Assembly: GCA_963210315.1 (NCBI GenBank)
Contig: OY723305.1
Location: 186,001-250,000 of the forward strand
DNA from: Rhynchopus euleeides
Taxonomy: Eukaryota > Euglenozoa > Diplonemea > Diplonemida > Diplonemidae
DNA length: 64,000 nucleotides
Reading direction: 5' to 3'
Below the pieces are notes generated by a model. That model did not search any database. It worked only from the letters and a program-made list of their open reading frames with translations, and was not told the DNA's origin. How positions within the stretch are numbered: position 1 is the first letter of the stretch; every line of letters begins with the position of its first letter. Shown here piece after piece: positions 32,095 through 43,072 of the stretch. The translations under genes and the position numbers were made by a program.

Positions 32095-33291
32095 TCAATT
32101 GGAAGACTCATCACTCACAGAGTCAGAAGAAGAGTCGCACCTATACACCAGTGCTGCCCTGGGCACGTCACGCACAGCACACACAGAAACAGAAGTGTGG
32201 CTCTTTGGTGTGAAGGCCCACCTCCTGCAGGGGCTGAGTGCAACACCACTGCCTTGTGAGTCGAAGTCCAACTCCCACTCACCTGTGCTGATGCGGTACA
32301 GTTGGGTGTTCGCACTCAGCACTGCAAGAAACCCCACTGCTGCACTCTCCCCGAGCTGCGACACAGCAAGTGAGTAGGGTGCCCTGCTCAGTTGCACAGT
32401 ACGCAGGCAGCTGAGGGAGGTTGTGCACCACACCTTGAGAGACTTGTCCGCAGAGCACGACACCAGTTGCTGATCGTCCTTGGTCAGGGCGATGTCTCTG
32501 ACATCGTCAGTGTGCGCGTCCAGGGTGTGTGTGTGTGTGAGGGTGCTGATGTCCCACACACGGATGGTATCGTCAAATGACCCGCTGAAGATCCTCGTGC
32601 CCGACACAGCAATGCTCGTAACAACCCCACCGTGACCCTCCAGCACTGTGGCGGTCGGTGCGCCCTTCAAGTCCCACACATGCATCTTGCCACGCCCGTC
32701 TCCGGACACCAGACGCCCGCAGTGTGACCACGCGCACACCACGACGTAGTTGTGGTCCAGGATGCACACCTGTTCCCACGTTGCCGTCAGCCACACGCAG
32801 ATGGTGCCGTCAGACGAGCACGTCGCCAACCACGTCCCACAGACCGAGAACGCAACGCTCTGAACCTCGTCGTGGCTGTGTGATAAGTCCGCCACCACAG
32901 CAGCAGTGGTGGTGTCGAACACAGTGGTGCGCTCGTTGTCGTTGTAACCCACCGCACACAGCGCCCCACACCTCGACAGCGTGATGAACAGGATCACGCT
33001 GTCATGCGCAGATGAGTAGACTGCAGGTGCCTTGACGGTGGGCCAGCGCGGGACGAGCTTCACGGCACCACCGTCCTCCAGACCCGTGTCGGCAACGCGC
33101 TGTGCATCGTCCAGCTCCTCCTCACACCCTTCGATGTGTGCTGCCACGCATGCAGCCTCACAGTCTGCGTTGATAGAACCCGCAAACATCTCCTTGAGCG
33201 CGTCCGCCTTCAGCCCGACCACGGTCCCGCCTTCCGGAACACCGACGACACAGCTGTCCCCGGTCCCGCTGTGACGAACAGACACATCCAT
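32095..33291 (-). CDS. Ubiquitin-like + WD40-repeat protein (398 aa)
   Basis: ATG at 33291 (MDVSVRHSGTGDSCVVGV), stop at 32095; an earlier in-frame start codon is not needed. Residues 1-80 form a ubiquitin-like head ending LEDGGAVKLVPRW, comparable to the heads in the genes at 4082 and 6250. Six to seven WD40 blades follow, with clear WD ends such as GKMHVWDLKG, DTIRVWDIST and KSLKVWCTTS and typical GH starts (LEGHGGVVTSIAVSG). WD40 propellers are scaffolds, and with a ubiquitin-like head a role in ubiquitin-dependent complexes is possible. The C-terminus is acidic and serine-rich (SDSVSDESSN). No intron is needed. Confidence 0.85.
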   Translation of the reverse strand: MDVSVRHSGTGDSCVVGVPEGGTVVGLKADALKEMFAGSINADCEAACVAAHIEGCEEELDDAQRVADTGLEDGGAVKLVPRWPTVKAPAVYSSAHDSVILFITLSRCGALCAVGYNDNERTTVFDTTTAAVVADLSHSHDEVQSVAFSVCGTWLATCSSDGTICVWLTATWEQVCILDHNYVVVCAWSHCGRLVSGDGRGKMHVWDLKGAPTATVLEGHGGVVTSIAVSGTRIFSGSFDDTIRVWDISTLTHTHTLDAHTDDVRDIALTKDDQQLVSCSADKSLKVWCTTSLSCLRTVQLSRAPYSLAVSQLGESAAVGFLAVLSANTQLYRISTGEWELDFDSQGSGVALSPCRRWAFTPKSHTSVSVCAVRDVPRAALVYRCDSSSDSVSDESSN

Positions 33292-34798
33292 GTTGCCGGT
33301 TTTGGTACCCACTTTCGACGAGGAAACACGCGGAAACAAACTGCAAAGCCTTCCTGGAGGGTGTTGCTGTGTGCGTGGGGATGGGATTGCTGTCCCCCCA
33401 AAGTGGCACACACCCAGCCCTGCTCAGGTCAGCCCTCGTCAGGCACCCCCCACGAGCGTTGTGGTATAGTTGTGATGTTCGCTGAAGGAGGCTGATCATA
33501 CTGTGGTGACGGTAAATAGTCGTTCATTATTCTACGCCCACTGAGCAGCGGTGTTGGGAACGTGGCACACACAACGCACGACACAGGATGCCCGCTTCTC
33601 CATGTGTCTGGGGCCAGGCGGCAGGGGTCTCCGGGCCCCTCCTCGCCTTTGCCAGACCACCCCAAGGCCATCCTTCACAGAGGGGTGGGTATAGGGCAAG
33701 GCACCACAGAGGGGTAGGGCAAGGCACGGCAGCCACGGCATCAAAATCAGGACGACGAGAGCGGCCCAAGACCCTGAAGGAATGCCTTCTTCTGAATTGT
33801 ACAGTTCAGGAGGAGCGGCAACGCACACTCACCTGCGGTTGTGACATGCCTGCAAACTCTGCAGGGCAAGGGATCGGTTCGCTGAGACATGCGAGGCTGA
33901 GCACATCTCTTGGGGGTGCTGTTGGGAACACGGGGCCAGGGCGGCACCACCTCCTAAAACACCGTAACAACGACGGACAACTTCACCGGGGCGGTTTGGG
34001 AGCGCTTTGCGCAAAACAGGGCGGGAAAGCGGAACTCCGCGACGGACAGTTCGCCAGGGGCTCCAGGCAACACAAAGCGGTTCACACACAGGTGCCACAC
34101 GGTAGTTCCGCCGCCATAGACGAGAAGCACGTTCCTATCGCGGACGGAGGGTCCTCTAGGTTCGACCGACACGGAACAAAAAGGGCACCTAAGAGCGGGT
34201 GGGAGTGGGGGTGCCAGCCCCGCTGGGTTGGGCGAGGCTCGCATGGGGGCTCCGCCCGATCTGCTGTGGAACCGTACCTTCCAGAGACTAGAGACTCCCA
34301 CTGTGCCATGGGACGCGACACTGCACCTCACCACCACCACCACCACCACCACCCCCGCCCCACACTTTGGACAAACTCTCTAGGGGCAAGAACCACCACC
34401 GGCACCGCCAGCAGAATAGTCCATTGGGGTGCCTGGGGTGCCAACCAGAAAAGAGGGTGAGAGCTTCTCAGAAACAAGAAGGGGATGCCTTGCTCTTCCC
34501 ACTGAGGGAGTGCAGGCGGCAACGGGTGTAAAGCAGGGCGAGAGAGAGAGAGCAGGGGGTGCTGTGGACGACCCCCCCCCACCCCCTCAGTAGCCGAGGT
34601 GACACAGGGCACTTCTTGCGCTGCTTCTCACTCGATTGCTTGGCACTGGTAGGAAGGTCCTCCACGGAGATTGTAACCGCTCTGAACCCCCCCCCCCCCC
34701 CCCGCTCTGAAACACGTAGCACAACGAGCACCACCCCCCAACAACCGAGTTACAAACCGGGTGGCACCCTGGCACGGGGGAGGTTGGGGGGGGGGGGG
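33292..34798. other. No supported gene
   Basis: Overlapping frames exist on both strands. The minus frame at 33954-34352 contains a CPFC pair and hydrophobic segments and is the least unlikely to be coding, but neither splice sites nor homology can be argued. G/C homopolymers near 34570 and 34690. Confidence 0.35.
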
Positions 34799-35950
34799 TA
34801 GGGGGGGTCAAATGCCACCCTTTTACGTGGACAAACACGATTTTTCAAAAAACCGGCGCAGAGGCCCCAAAGCCCCCGTAAACCCTCCAAACCCCCCCAG
34901 ATCGGTCCGGAAACCCATCGAACCCCACTTTTCCACCATTCCGGGCACCTCAGGTGCCCGAATTGGGGTACCTAAATTTTGTGCCACCGTTTGGTACCGG
35001 ACAGTGCCACTGTGTGGGAGGTTGGAAAAGAAAATGCCCCAACACACCACATCTGAGGGTTGCAATGCATGTTGCTTGCCAACCACGTCATCCGGTGGGT
35101 GTCAGGCGCTATGTAGGTGGCATTAGCCAGGTCTTCGATGAGTTCTGGCTTGTATATGTACCTCCCTGCCACCATGCACCGGGAGGCTGCCTGTAGGTAC
35201 GGAACAAGTCCAGATGGTCGTGTGATTCCTGTGCAGCAGTGCTCCACAACCGGGATGTGTTGACAACGACTGTTGCAACACGAGCTGTACATTCCGGGAA
35301 CACACGAAGTGCGCTGTCGTGGTACCCATTGTGCCAGAATTGGTAGTTGCTGCGGTCTACTTTGCCTGGCCCAAGAGCACTGGTACTGAACGGTGCAATA
35401 TGCGTGGCGAGGTGAATGCAACGGAAGGGCGCAAAGTCAATACAGCTCTCGGATGGCGGGTGGTGGTGCCACTAGTGTGTGACGTTCACTCGAGGATACA
35501 ACGCATCACAATGAATCAGCAACCGTGGACCGAGTACAATACGCTCTCTGTGGCTGGTGTGGGGGACAAAGGCAGTGCCTGTGCCGCAGGCAGGGAGGTA
35601 CATATACAAGCCAGAACACATCGAAGACCTGGCTCATGCCACCTACATAGCGCCTGACACCCACCGGATGACGTGGTTGGCAAGCAACATGCATTGCAAC
35701 CCTCAGATGTGGTGTGTTGGGGCATTTTCTTTTCCAACCTCCCACACAGTGGCACTGTCCGGTACCAAACGGTGGCACAAAATTTAGGTACCCCAATTCG
35801 GGCACCTGAGGTGCCCGGAATGGTGGAAAAGTGGGGTTCGATGGGTTTCCGGACCGATCTGGGGGGGTTTGGAGGGTTTACGGGGGCTTTGGGGCCTCTG
35901 CGCCGGTTTTTTGAAAAATCGTGTTTGTCACCCCCATTTGACCCCCCCTA
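34799..35950. mobile_element. Long-arm foldback transposon, copy 1
   Basis: Ends TAGGGGGGGTCAAATG and its complement. Inverted arms of about 360-370 bp (34799-35170 and 35589-35950) surround about 420 bp of unique sequence. A near-identical copy lies at 47454-48604. Both sit between TA dinucleotides in G-runs. Short frames span arm and centre (for example the minus frame 34972-35421 with a SHTVALSGTKRWHK tail), but I cannot assign a transposase family. Probably mobilised in trans. Confidence 0.8.
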
Positions 35951-36774
35951 GGGGGGGGGGGGGGGTGTGCATTCCGCCCAGAAATACAGAACACGTCGCG
36001 CCACCCAGCAGGATGTCCTCACATGACAGCCCACTGTGTAATGTGTCTGTTGGAAGGCTATACAATGTGTCATACACAAACGTTGGGGGGGGGGGGTGTT
36101 GGGAACGAGAGGGGGGTCACTCGCGTGACGCTTTTGGGAGCACAAGAAAAATGATCACCCTTCACTCGTCATGCAGGTTGTGTCTGGGTGCCTGCACAGG
36201 GAGGGGGAGGGGGGGGGGGGGGGGCGTGCGACTGCTCCGTCACGGGGGATATGAACACACCACTTTGCTACTTTGCTTTTACTTTTGTGTTACTGGAAGA
36301 CAACGAGAGATCCCAAGGCGGAGAATCCCGGGGGTGAGAGAGAGAGAGAGAGAGAACAGACCCAAGGGGGTGTGTCACCACCCCCCTTCGCCTTCGGCTT
36401 GGAGAGATAGAGAGCAAGGCGGCACTGGTGGGAGGAAGCAGGGTTGAGGCGATACTGCTTGGTTCGAGAGAGGGGCTAGGAAGGTCGCACGCCCTGCATC
36501 GGAGGGGCGTCAACTCACTCGAGTGTCCTTCGTTTCCAGGGGGGGCGGGGGGGGAGTAGGCGAAGGCTCCGGGGGAGGGTAGCAAAGGCCAGGGTTGGAC
36601 CTGGGACTTGGTGTTAGGCTAACTCCTTGTCTCACCTTCGTCACACATTTCTTGACAACGTGTCTGTGGTGCGGCCATGTGCAGCCCCGGACTCCAACCA
36701 CGTGGAGATCGCATCGGGTGCAGGAACACCCTTCATGGATGCCCACACCCCTGGCTCCTCCACAACCTATTCCA

Positions 36775-38523
36775 TCACATGACAGTGAAGTTGTTGAAAT
36801 GGTCGACAATGCGGTCAGCCAGAGACAGGACGCGGAAGGGCGGCCTGCCCGCCACCTCACAGGCCGTGGTGGGGATCGAGTTCGTGATCCAGAAGTTGCT
36901 CCACTGCCAGTCGTTGCTCTGCGGGTCTGTGAGGAAGCGCTGCCACGACGAGTTGGGGAACACACCGTGTGTCACGTAGCCACTCACCTCGGAGGCGCCC
37001 TCCTCCAGCAGCAGGTCCTTGCAGTTGATCATCGTGCCGCCGCTCTGCACCAGGTCATCCACAATCACAACATGCTTGCCCTTCACATCCTCCTTGCCTT
37101 CTGTGATCTTGAGAATACGCTCGTTGTTCTCCCGTGTCTTGGAGCACACGATCACGGGGAAGTGGTCTTCGCTTTCCTGTGCGTTGTGCCGGTGAGGGGG
37201 TGTGGGGGTGGGGGGGGTGATCGGATGCAATCGAGGCCGCAAAGCAACCTTCAAACCTTGCCTTTATTTCACTCAACGTGGGCCAACAAAAACCCCCCCC
37301 CCCTCCTCTACTACGGGGGGTGAGCCTAGGCGAGGCAGCACCTCCACACCACAGAAACGAACCCGAGGCAGGCTTTGTGTGTTGCCCGCCTCCACCGGAA
37401 GCAGCAAAACCCTCCTGCTGGGGGTGAGCCATACCTGGAACTCTGGCCAGAAGTGCTTCTTTGCCCCGTCATCCGGGAAGGCGATGGCGACGTCGTGCCC
37501 CTGTGCCTTGAGGGTCCGCAGCTCTCTGTGGGTGAGGGGGACAGTGGCAGCCTGGAGAGAGAGAGAGAGAGGGAGAGGAGACACACACACAGGTCAGCCA
37601 CATTGCCTTGTCCTCAAGACAGCTGCCCAGAGAAGGGAAAGTGTCACCACCGGACTGCCATGCGACTGTCCTACTGTAAAGCAGACACTGAGACTGCTGC
37701 CTCAGAAGGCAGCATCGGTGCATGTTGTTTGGCCTCCCTTGGAGACCCCCCTCCTTGATTGGTTCGAAACTGTCAGGACGAACCCCCCCCCCCCTCCCTG
37801 AGGCAGGGCGGGTGTGTGCCTGTGGTAGTGGGGAGCTCGAAATTTAGGGGAGGGGGTTAGTGGGGGCTGGGGGCCACACCTCTTCAGCAAGGGGACGGCT
37901 GTCAGCAGCAGGGGCAGCACCTGGTCGGAGAAGTAGAAGCGGTTCTGCAGAGAGTGGATGTCGTAGAAGGCGAAGTGCGCGGGCCCCGATATTGTCAGAG
38001 GCGTTGCCGACAGCATCCGGGCAAACGTCATGGCCGTGGCGACCTCTCCCTCCACCATGACCCTCTCCATAGTTCCCATCGGGAAGAACGGCAGCACGAC
38101 GGTGAGCGAGCGGGCGCGGTAGCGCGGCAGGGAGTAGATGAGCCCGAGAGTGGCAACCCACCCCTTGCCTCCGTGCATGATGTCATAGTCTGCCAGCAGC
38201 ACCACGTCGCGGTACATCACGCTCTCAGGGTTCACAACCACCTTAGGGGTCCCGTCGGTGAATGAACCTATGCTGACCTGCCCGTGTGTGAACAGCCCCG
38301 GCGGTGCCGCCCCCAGCACCTCGTCCCGCAGCCCCGTCATGTTGGGCGTCGCCAGCAGCGAGAAGCCCTGCGCGCCTGTGTGGCGGAACCCCACGCGCGG
38401 GGAGTAGGGGTGGGTGCCGCAGTGGAGCCCTGCGCCGGCGTCAGCCGTCGCAATGCCGGCGAGGCCGAACCCGCAACCCGCCCCTGCCGCAAGCCCGCCG
38501 GTGATGCGGGCGTAGCGTGCCAT
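36775..38523 (-). CDS. PRS: Ribose-phosphate pyrophosphokinase (PRPP synthetase, plant PRS3/4-like), three exons, 378 aa
   Basis: Makes PRPP from ribose 5-phosphate and ATP for nucleotide synthesis. Exons 38523-37880, 37525-37435 and 37176-36775, with GT-AG introns of phase 2 and phase 0. The join gives VPLLKR|ELRTLKAQGHDVAIAFPDDG, which aligns with the plant phosphate-independent class. Landmarks: SLTVVLPFFPMGTMERV (catalytic flexible-loop region), AHFAFYDIHSLQNRFYF, and the PRPP-binding loop HVVIVDDLVQSGGT followed by VSGYVTHGVFPNSSWQRF. The N-terminal ~90 residues (MARYARITGGLAAGAGCGFG...) have no counterpart in the catalytic core and could be an organelle-targeting leader. A nearer 3' splice site 36 bp upstream of exon 2 would break the frame, so I rejected it. 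Confidence 0.88.
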
Positions 38524-38825
38524 CGGGCCTCGCTGCCCCAGGCCCTGTTGTGTGTCACGCAGGGTTGGGGGGGCGCCCCATGCACTGGGTGGGGGTGGTG
38601 GGTGGTGGTGGCGGTGACAACAATGTGACAAAAGGAATGCCGCAGCAACCGCCAAAGGGAAGAACCCACCTTAAGGTGGTGTTCCGTGAGGGGTGACCTG
38701 CTCTCTCCAGCATAGTGTTGCGGAGACTGCACCCTAACTTCCCACCCCTTGTTTCCGATCCCTATGCATGGGATAGTCACATGCGCCGTGCATAGCGTGC
38801 ACAGCGTGCAAGCAATGTTCTCACA

Positions 38826-39071
38826 GTGGTTTTAGACAACTTCCTGATTTGTGGGTCGACAGAGGGGGGAGTATCTGACAGGTGGCAAATGTTCGTCGAG
38901 CGATGTGATCAGGCAAATGTTGCGGCGAAACCCGAATCGGGTGCGCTGGGCGGTCGCCTGCAGAAGTTTGATGCCCTGGGTGTCTACTTCGACCTGGCAG
39001 CCCATACACATCGTCGCCGTCTGGCGGAGAAGTTCATCTGCAAGATGGAACGAGATCCTCGCTTCCTTTGA
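38826..39071 (+). pseudogene. Possible reverse-transcriptase fragment
   Basis: The frame reads VVLDNFLICGSTEGG, then RWQMFVERCDQANVAAKP, ALGVYFDLAAHTHRRRLAEKF. This resembles the palm/connection part of a retroelement RT with LDN where YxDD would be, reminiscent of DIRS/VIPER-type elements. There is no ATG and the frame stops at 39071. A Gln/Ala-rich stretch follows in another frame to about 39270. Identification is tentative. Confidence 0.25.
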
Positions 39072-39324
39072 AGTCTTTGTGCAACCTCCTAGATGCGGTG
39101 CTGACCATCCTGGAGATGGCGATGGCCCTCCTGGTGGAGCAGGGAGGGCAGCCACAACAGCAGCCTCAACAGCAGGCCACAGCCGCAGCAGAAGCCCAGC
39201 GATGACAACAAGTCTGACTCATACACACGTGGCGAAGTATGGCATCCACACATATCCTTTCAATGTTTGAACGTACTAAACCGCTGCATCCGTTACCTCA
39301 CGCAACAAACACATTATAAAACAA

Positions 39325-39359
<35 letters not shown>

Positions 39360-41032
39360 TGCAAAGTCCCAACGCAATCATCAGAGGGTGGTGGTGGTGT
39401 ACATGGGTTGTTGCATCAGTGGGGACGGGTGGGGGGTGTGGGGGCGGGGAGGGGGTGGTTTCGTGTTCTTTGCGTCGCGCACTGCCCCCCAGTTTGTGTC
39501 GCCACCCACCCTGCGCCACCGCCTCCCACCCCCACCCCCACCCCTCCCCCCCTTGCTCCTTTCGTCGGACACTACATTCCCCTGTCCACCCCCACCCCCA
39601 CACCTCAACCAACGGACGTTGTGGATTGTCTCCGCCTGTTTTGGGTTCCTTCTGTTGCTAACGTGGAGGGCGGGAGGGGAGGGTCTACCGGGGTGGGGTG
39701 GGGTGGGGTGGGGGAGGGGGATAGGCCTTCTTCTTCGCTTTTTCAGTTCTGTTATTTTTTTTCTCTCAGTTCAGTGTTTTGGCAGCAGCGCGTGCGTGTT
39801 GTTTTTGCAGCAGTATGGATTACGCCGGAGGAAACACACACGCACACGCGAGGCAAACACACCCCCCCCCCCCTTCCCTCTCCCCAAATCATCATTTGCT
39901 GCTGTGTTTTGGTGTATTTTTTGGCAAAACCTCGACAAAGGAGATCAATCCCGATCCGACGCAGGGAGGCCTCTTCAGACTCCGCATCGACTTGGAGACC
40001 CCCCCCCCTCCATGCTTTGGCGAGTCCAAAAAAAAAATACCACCTTTAAAATTCGGGGAGGCAGAAAAAAACAACAGATACAGTAAAACCGCACACCTAA
40101 CCCTCCAATTGTGGCACACAATGCCGCTAGTGATCTGCCAGAGCTGGCCGAGCACAGGCTAAATGTGCACCTCCAGAGAGGCTCAGGAGAAGGGGGGGGG
40201 GGGGGGCAAAAGCAAACAGAGGACAGCGCCGATCTCACCATCTCTAGCTGGTGGGGAGGATGTGTGGGGTTTTCAGCCGCACCACAACGCCCGGCCTTGC
40301 GATTCCCCTGATATAATGTTATCAGGGTTAACAAAGGCAGGGGGCGTGGTAAGGGGGGGGGGGGAGGGCTAACTTCAGAACTAGCATATGGCCAGGGGGG
40401 AGGAGAGGGTGTGGGGATGTGGTGTGTGCAAACCCAAAAAAGGGCCTCGAGACGGCTCAGCAAAACAAACAAAAATAAACCAGAATTTGGCCGGGGGGGG
40501 GGGGGGGAAAGGGGGGGGGGGGACCGCGCAACCCAACAGACGAACCCGTGCCCACCCCCACCCCCCTCCTCTTGCCACGTTGTTTTACCGCAGGGCATGG
40601 TGTGAAGGGGAAATAAATCCGGCGGGATTTCTTTCATTGAGCCCTGGAGCTTCCGGTGGCGGAGGAGGGGGGGATGGGGGGAGGGGGGGCGGGGGAGGGA
40701 GGGTCTGGGTATGTACTTCGGCCTGTTTATTTTTTCCCTTCCCCCCCCCCCCCCTCGGCGAGCCTAAAAAAATGAAAAAAAAATGGATGTATAGATCACC
40801 CCACACATAACACACACAAGACACAGCGCTTTTCACTGCGGTTCCACAGCTCGCAGAAAACACCTACCGCCCCTCCCCACCACCACCGCCACAAAAAAAT
40901 CCCTGTTTTGTGGTTTCGTTGCGTTCCTCGCGTCACACACATCAATCAAGCCGAGGGAAAGCTTCAGCGCCAACCTCAAAAATTCATCACACACACAGAT
41001 ACAGCCGCAAGGGGAGGGCGAAATGGAGGTCA

Positions 41033-41372
41033 AAATACAGCAGCAGTCTCTCGAGTCTTCCTTTCAGATGATTTTTGCATTGATCGCTTCCACCTTGCTT
41101 CCACAACAAAAAACCCCCCCCCCCGCGTGTCGAGTGACCTTACCTGTCTGAAGTACAGAAAATGTGTCGGGTTGGGTGGAGCATACACACACACATACAC
41201 ATATGTTCACACAACACAGGGCAAACCGCACAAACGTGTTCACACATCCGGCATCCTATGCGAAATACCCGCCGCTCCCCGGGAGCTGTTGCGGGAACCA
41301 TCTGCTCTTCCGACCCACCGAGACTCTTGCCGTATTTTCTCTACCACACGGGGTGTGTTTTACCAAAAAAAA
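41033..41372 (+). repeat. A-tailed dispersed repeat R1, long copy
   Basis: Second long copy, ending ttttaccaaaaaaaa. It matches 31415-31777 except in the C-rich centre and in the CA-rich tract. Confidence 0.8.
41139..41187 (-). other. Spliced-leader-like motif within R1
   Basis: Same sequence as at 31559-31607, including the ggtaag donor-like end. Confidence 0.4.
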
Positions 41373-43072
41373 GGGGGGGGGGAAATGCCATGGATTGTGT
41401 GTGGTCACGGGGGTCTCGGTATTCAAAACGAACGGAAAAAACGTGAAAAGCGAAAGGGTGAGGGGGGGGCTGTGAATGTGCAGGCCCCACCGAGGAAGAT
41501 TATCGCAGGGAGCTTCATCAGGTCAAGGTCCTTCTGAAACGCCCGAACGGGGAGCCTCTCTGAGTGGGGGTGGGGGGGGGTGGGGGGATGCACCATTTTA
41601 AAAAGGGGAGGGGGGGAAATAGGTCCTTGCATTGAATATCACTTGTTTTGTTGTCATTGGCCTGGGGCTGCGTGGCGTGCACAACGTTTTCCTGCTCATT
41701 TTTTTATTGGGCTTCCCCCCTGCCCCCTCCCCCCCACACCACTCCCTCCAGTTTGAGCCGCCCACGCATTTTTTTGGCTTTTTTGTTGAGCGATTTCATG
41801 CAGCAACACAAAGGAAAATACAGCCGAAACGGCCGTTCTTTCTTGAGATCTGCAGAAGGAAAAATCCAAAAAAAAGAGGAACCACGGGGCACAAGTGTAT
41901 ACCGAAGGGGAGGGGGTGGCGAAGCCGAACGACCAAAACCACGTTGGTGTGCTGTAAAGACTGGATGTGTCTTTTATCGTCCTGTTCCGGCCCGACCCAA
42001 ACACCACCAAATCCCCCCCACCCACCCACCCACATCGAAGTGTGCTGGAACCAAAAAAAAGCAAGGGGGAAAAAATGAAAATATGTAACGCAACGGCAGG
42101 AGAACGTAGAATATCGAGGTGGATGGGGGGGGGGGGTGAAGGCGGCACGATGGAAACGTGGCTTTTTGTTGTGCGCGCTGTCGCCGGGCCACAATATTTT
42201 CTGGGGGGGCAGGTGGGGGTGGGGAATGGGGGGTGTGCAATTTTTGTCAAAAATGCAACCTGGCTGGTGGGGGGAGAGAATTCTTCGGAAAAATAGACCA
42301 AATCACATGGGCAGTCACACCTTCTCGATACGACTTACGAAGGCATGGGTGAGTGTGTGACCACATAAAAACTTTCTCAAGAAAAATTGGGGGCAAAAGG
42401 GGGGTAAAAAAAACGCACGTAGTACAAAAACGAGTATAATCGGTGGCAGGGAAGAGGATTTTTTTTGTTTTGTTTTTGGAATATTTGGAGAGAGTTTCTT
42501 CAAGCGGTGAGGGGATGTCGGGGGGGGGGGGGAGTTGTCGTTGCGAAGACTAGCTTTGTTCATATATACCCTCCCCTTCCCTAACGCATGCAGCACATGG
42601 GTCCAGATGGATCGCATTTTTTGAGCCTATCCTGCACCTCCCCCCCGGCGGGGGATCCACATAAAGAAAGGGCATATAGCGAACCGGGCGAGCGGGAGAA
42701 CGAGAAAAATACTACGAGAAACACTTGGCCTCTATGCTGTGAGTGTTGCATTGGACGCTTCCACCCAGGACCCTTAGGACCCACCTCCCGCGCAAGGGGG
42801 GGAGGTGTGCATTCCGCCAAGACCAAAGTAAAGCAGCCCGGAGTCTGGCATCTGGCAGTCAAGACAGCAAGGCAGCGTACAACAGGGCAGGGGTTAGCTG
42901 ATTCAATTCAGAGGAGGCAACGTAAAATCATGTCATGCGAAGGGAGAGAATGCAGGGGACGGGGGTGGGGGCAGCACATCGCATGCATTGGCGACCCCCC
43001 CCCCCTTGGATAGGCAAAGGGAACACCGCTCCCACCCCCCCCGCCCCCGCCCCCCCATTTTTCTGGGTCCTC

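Larger units (their letters stand above)
39272..43072. other. Low-complexity, G/C-homopolymer-rich stretch without host genes
   Basis: A TC microsatellite (39328-39358), long G runs (near 40190, 40495-40520, 40680 and 42510) and C runs (39868, 40740) separate short unique pieces. Contains repeat R1 (41033-41372). None of the many 100-200-codon frames shows motifs. Confidence 0.55.

Noticed and set aside
33588-34460. 290-codon plus-strand frame
   Set aside because: Ends in a CAC microsatellite, no motifs, overlaps equally long frames on the other strand.
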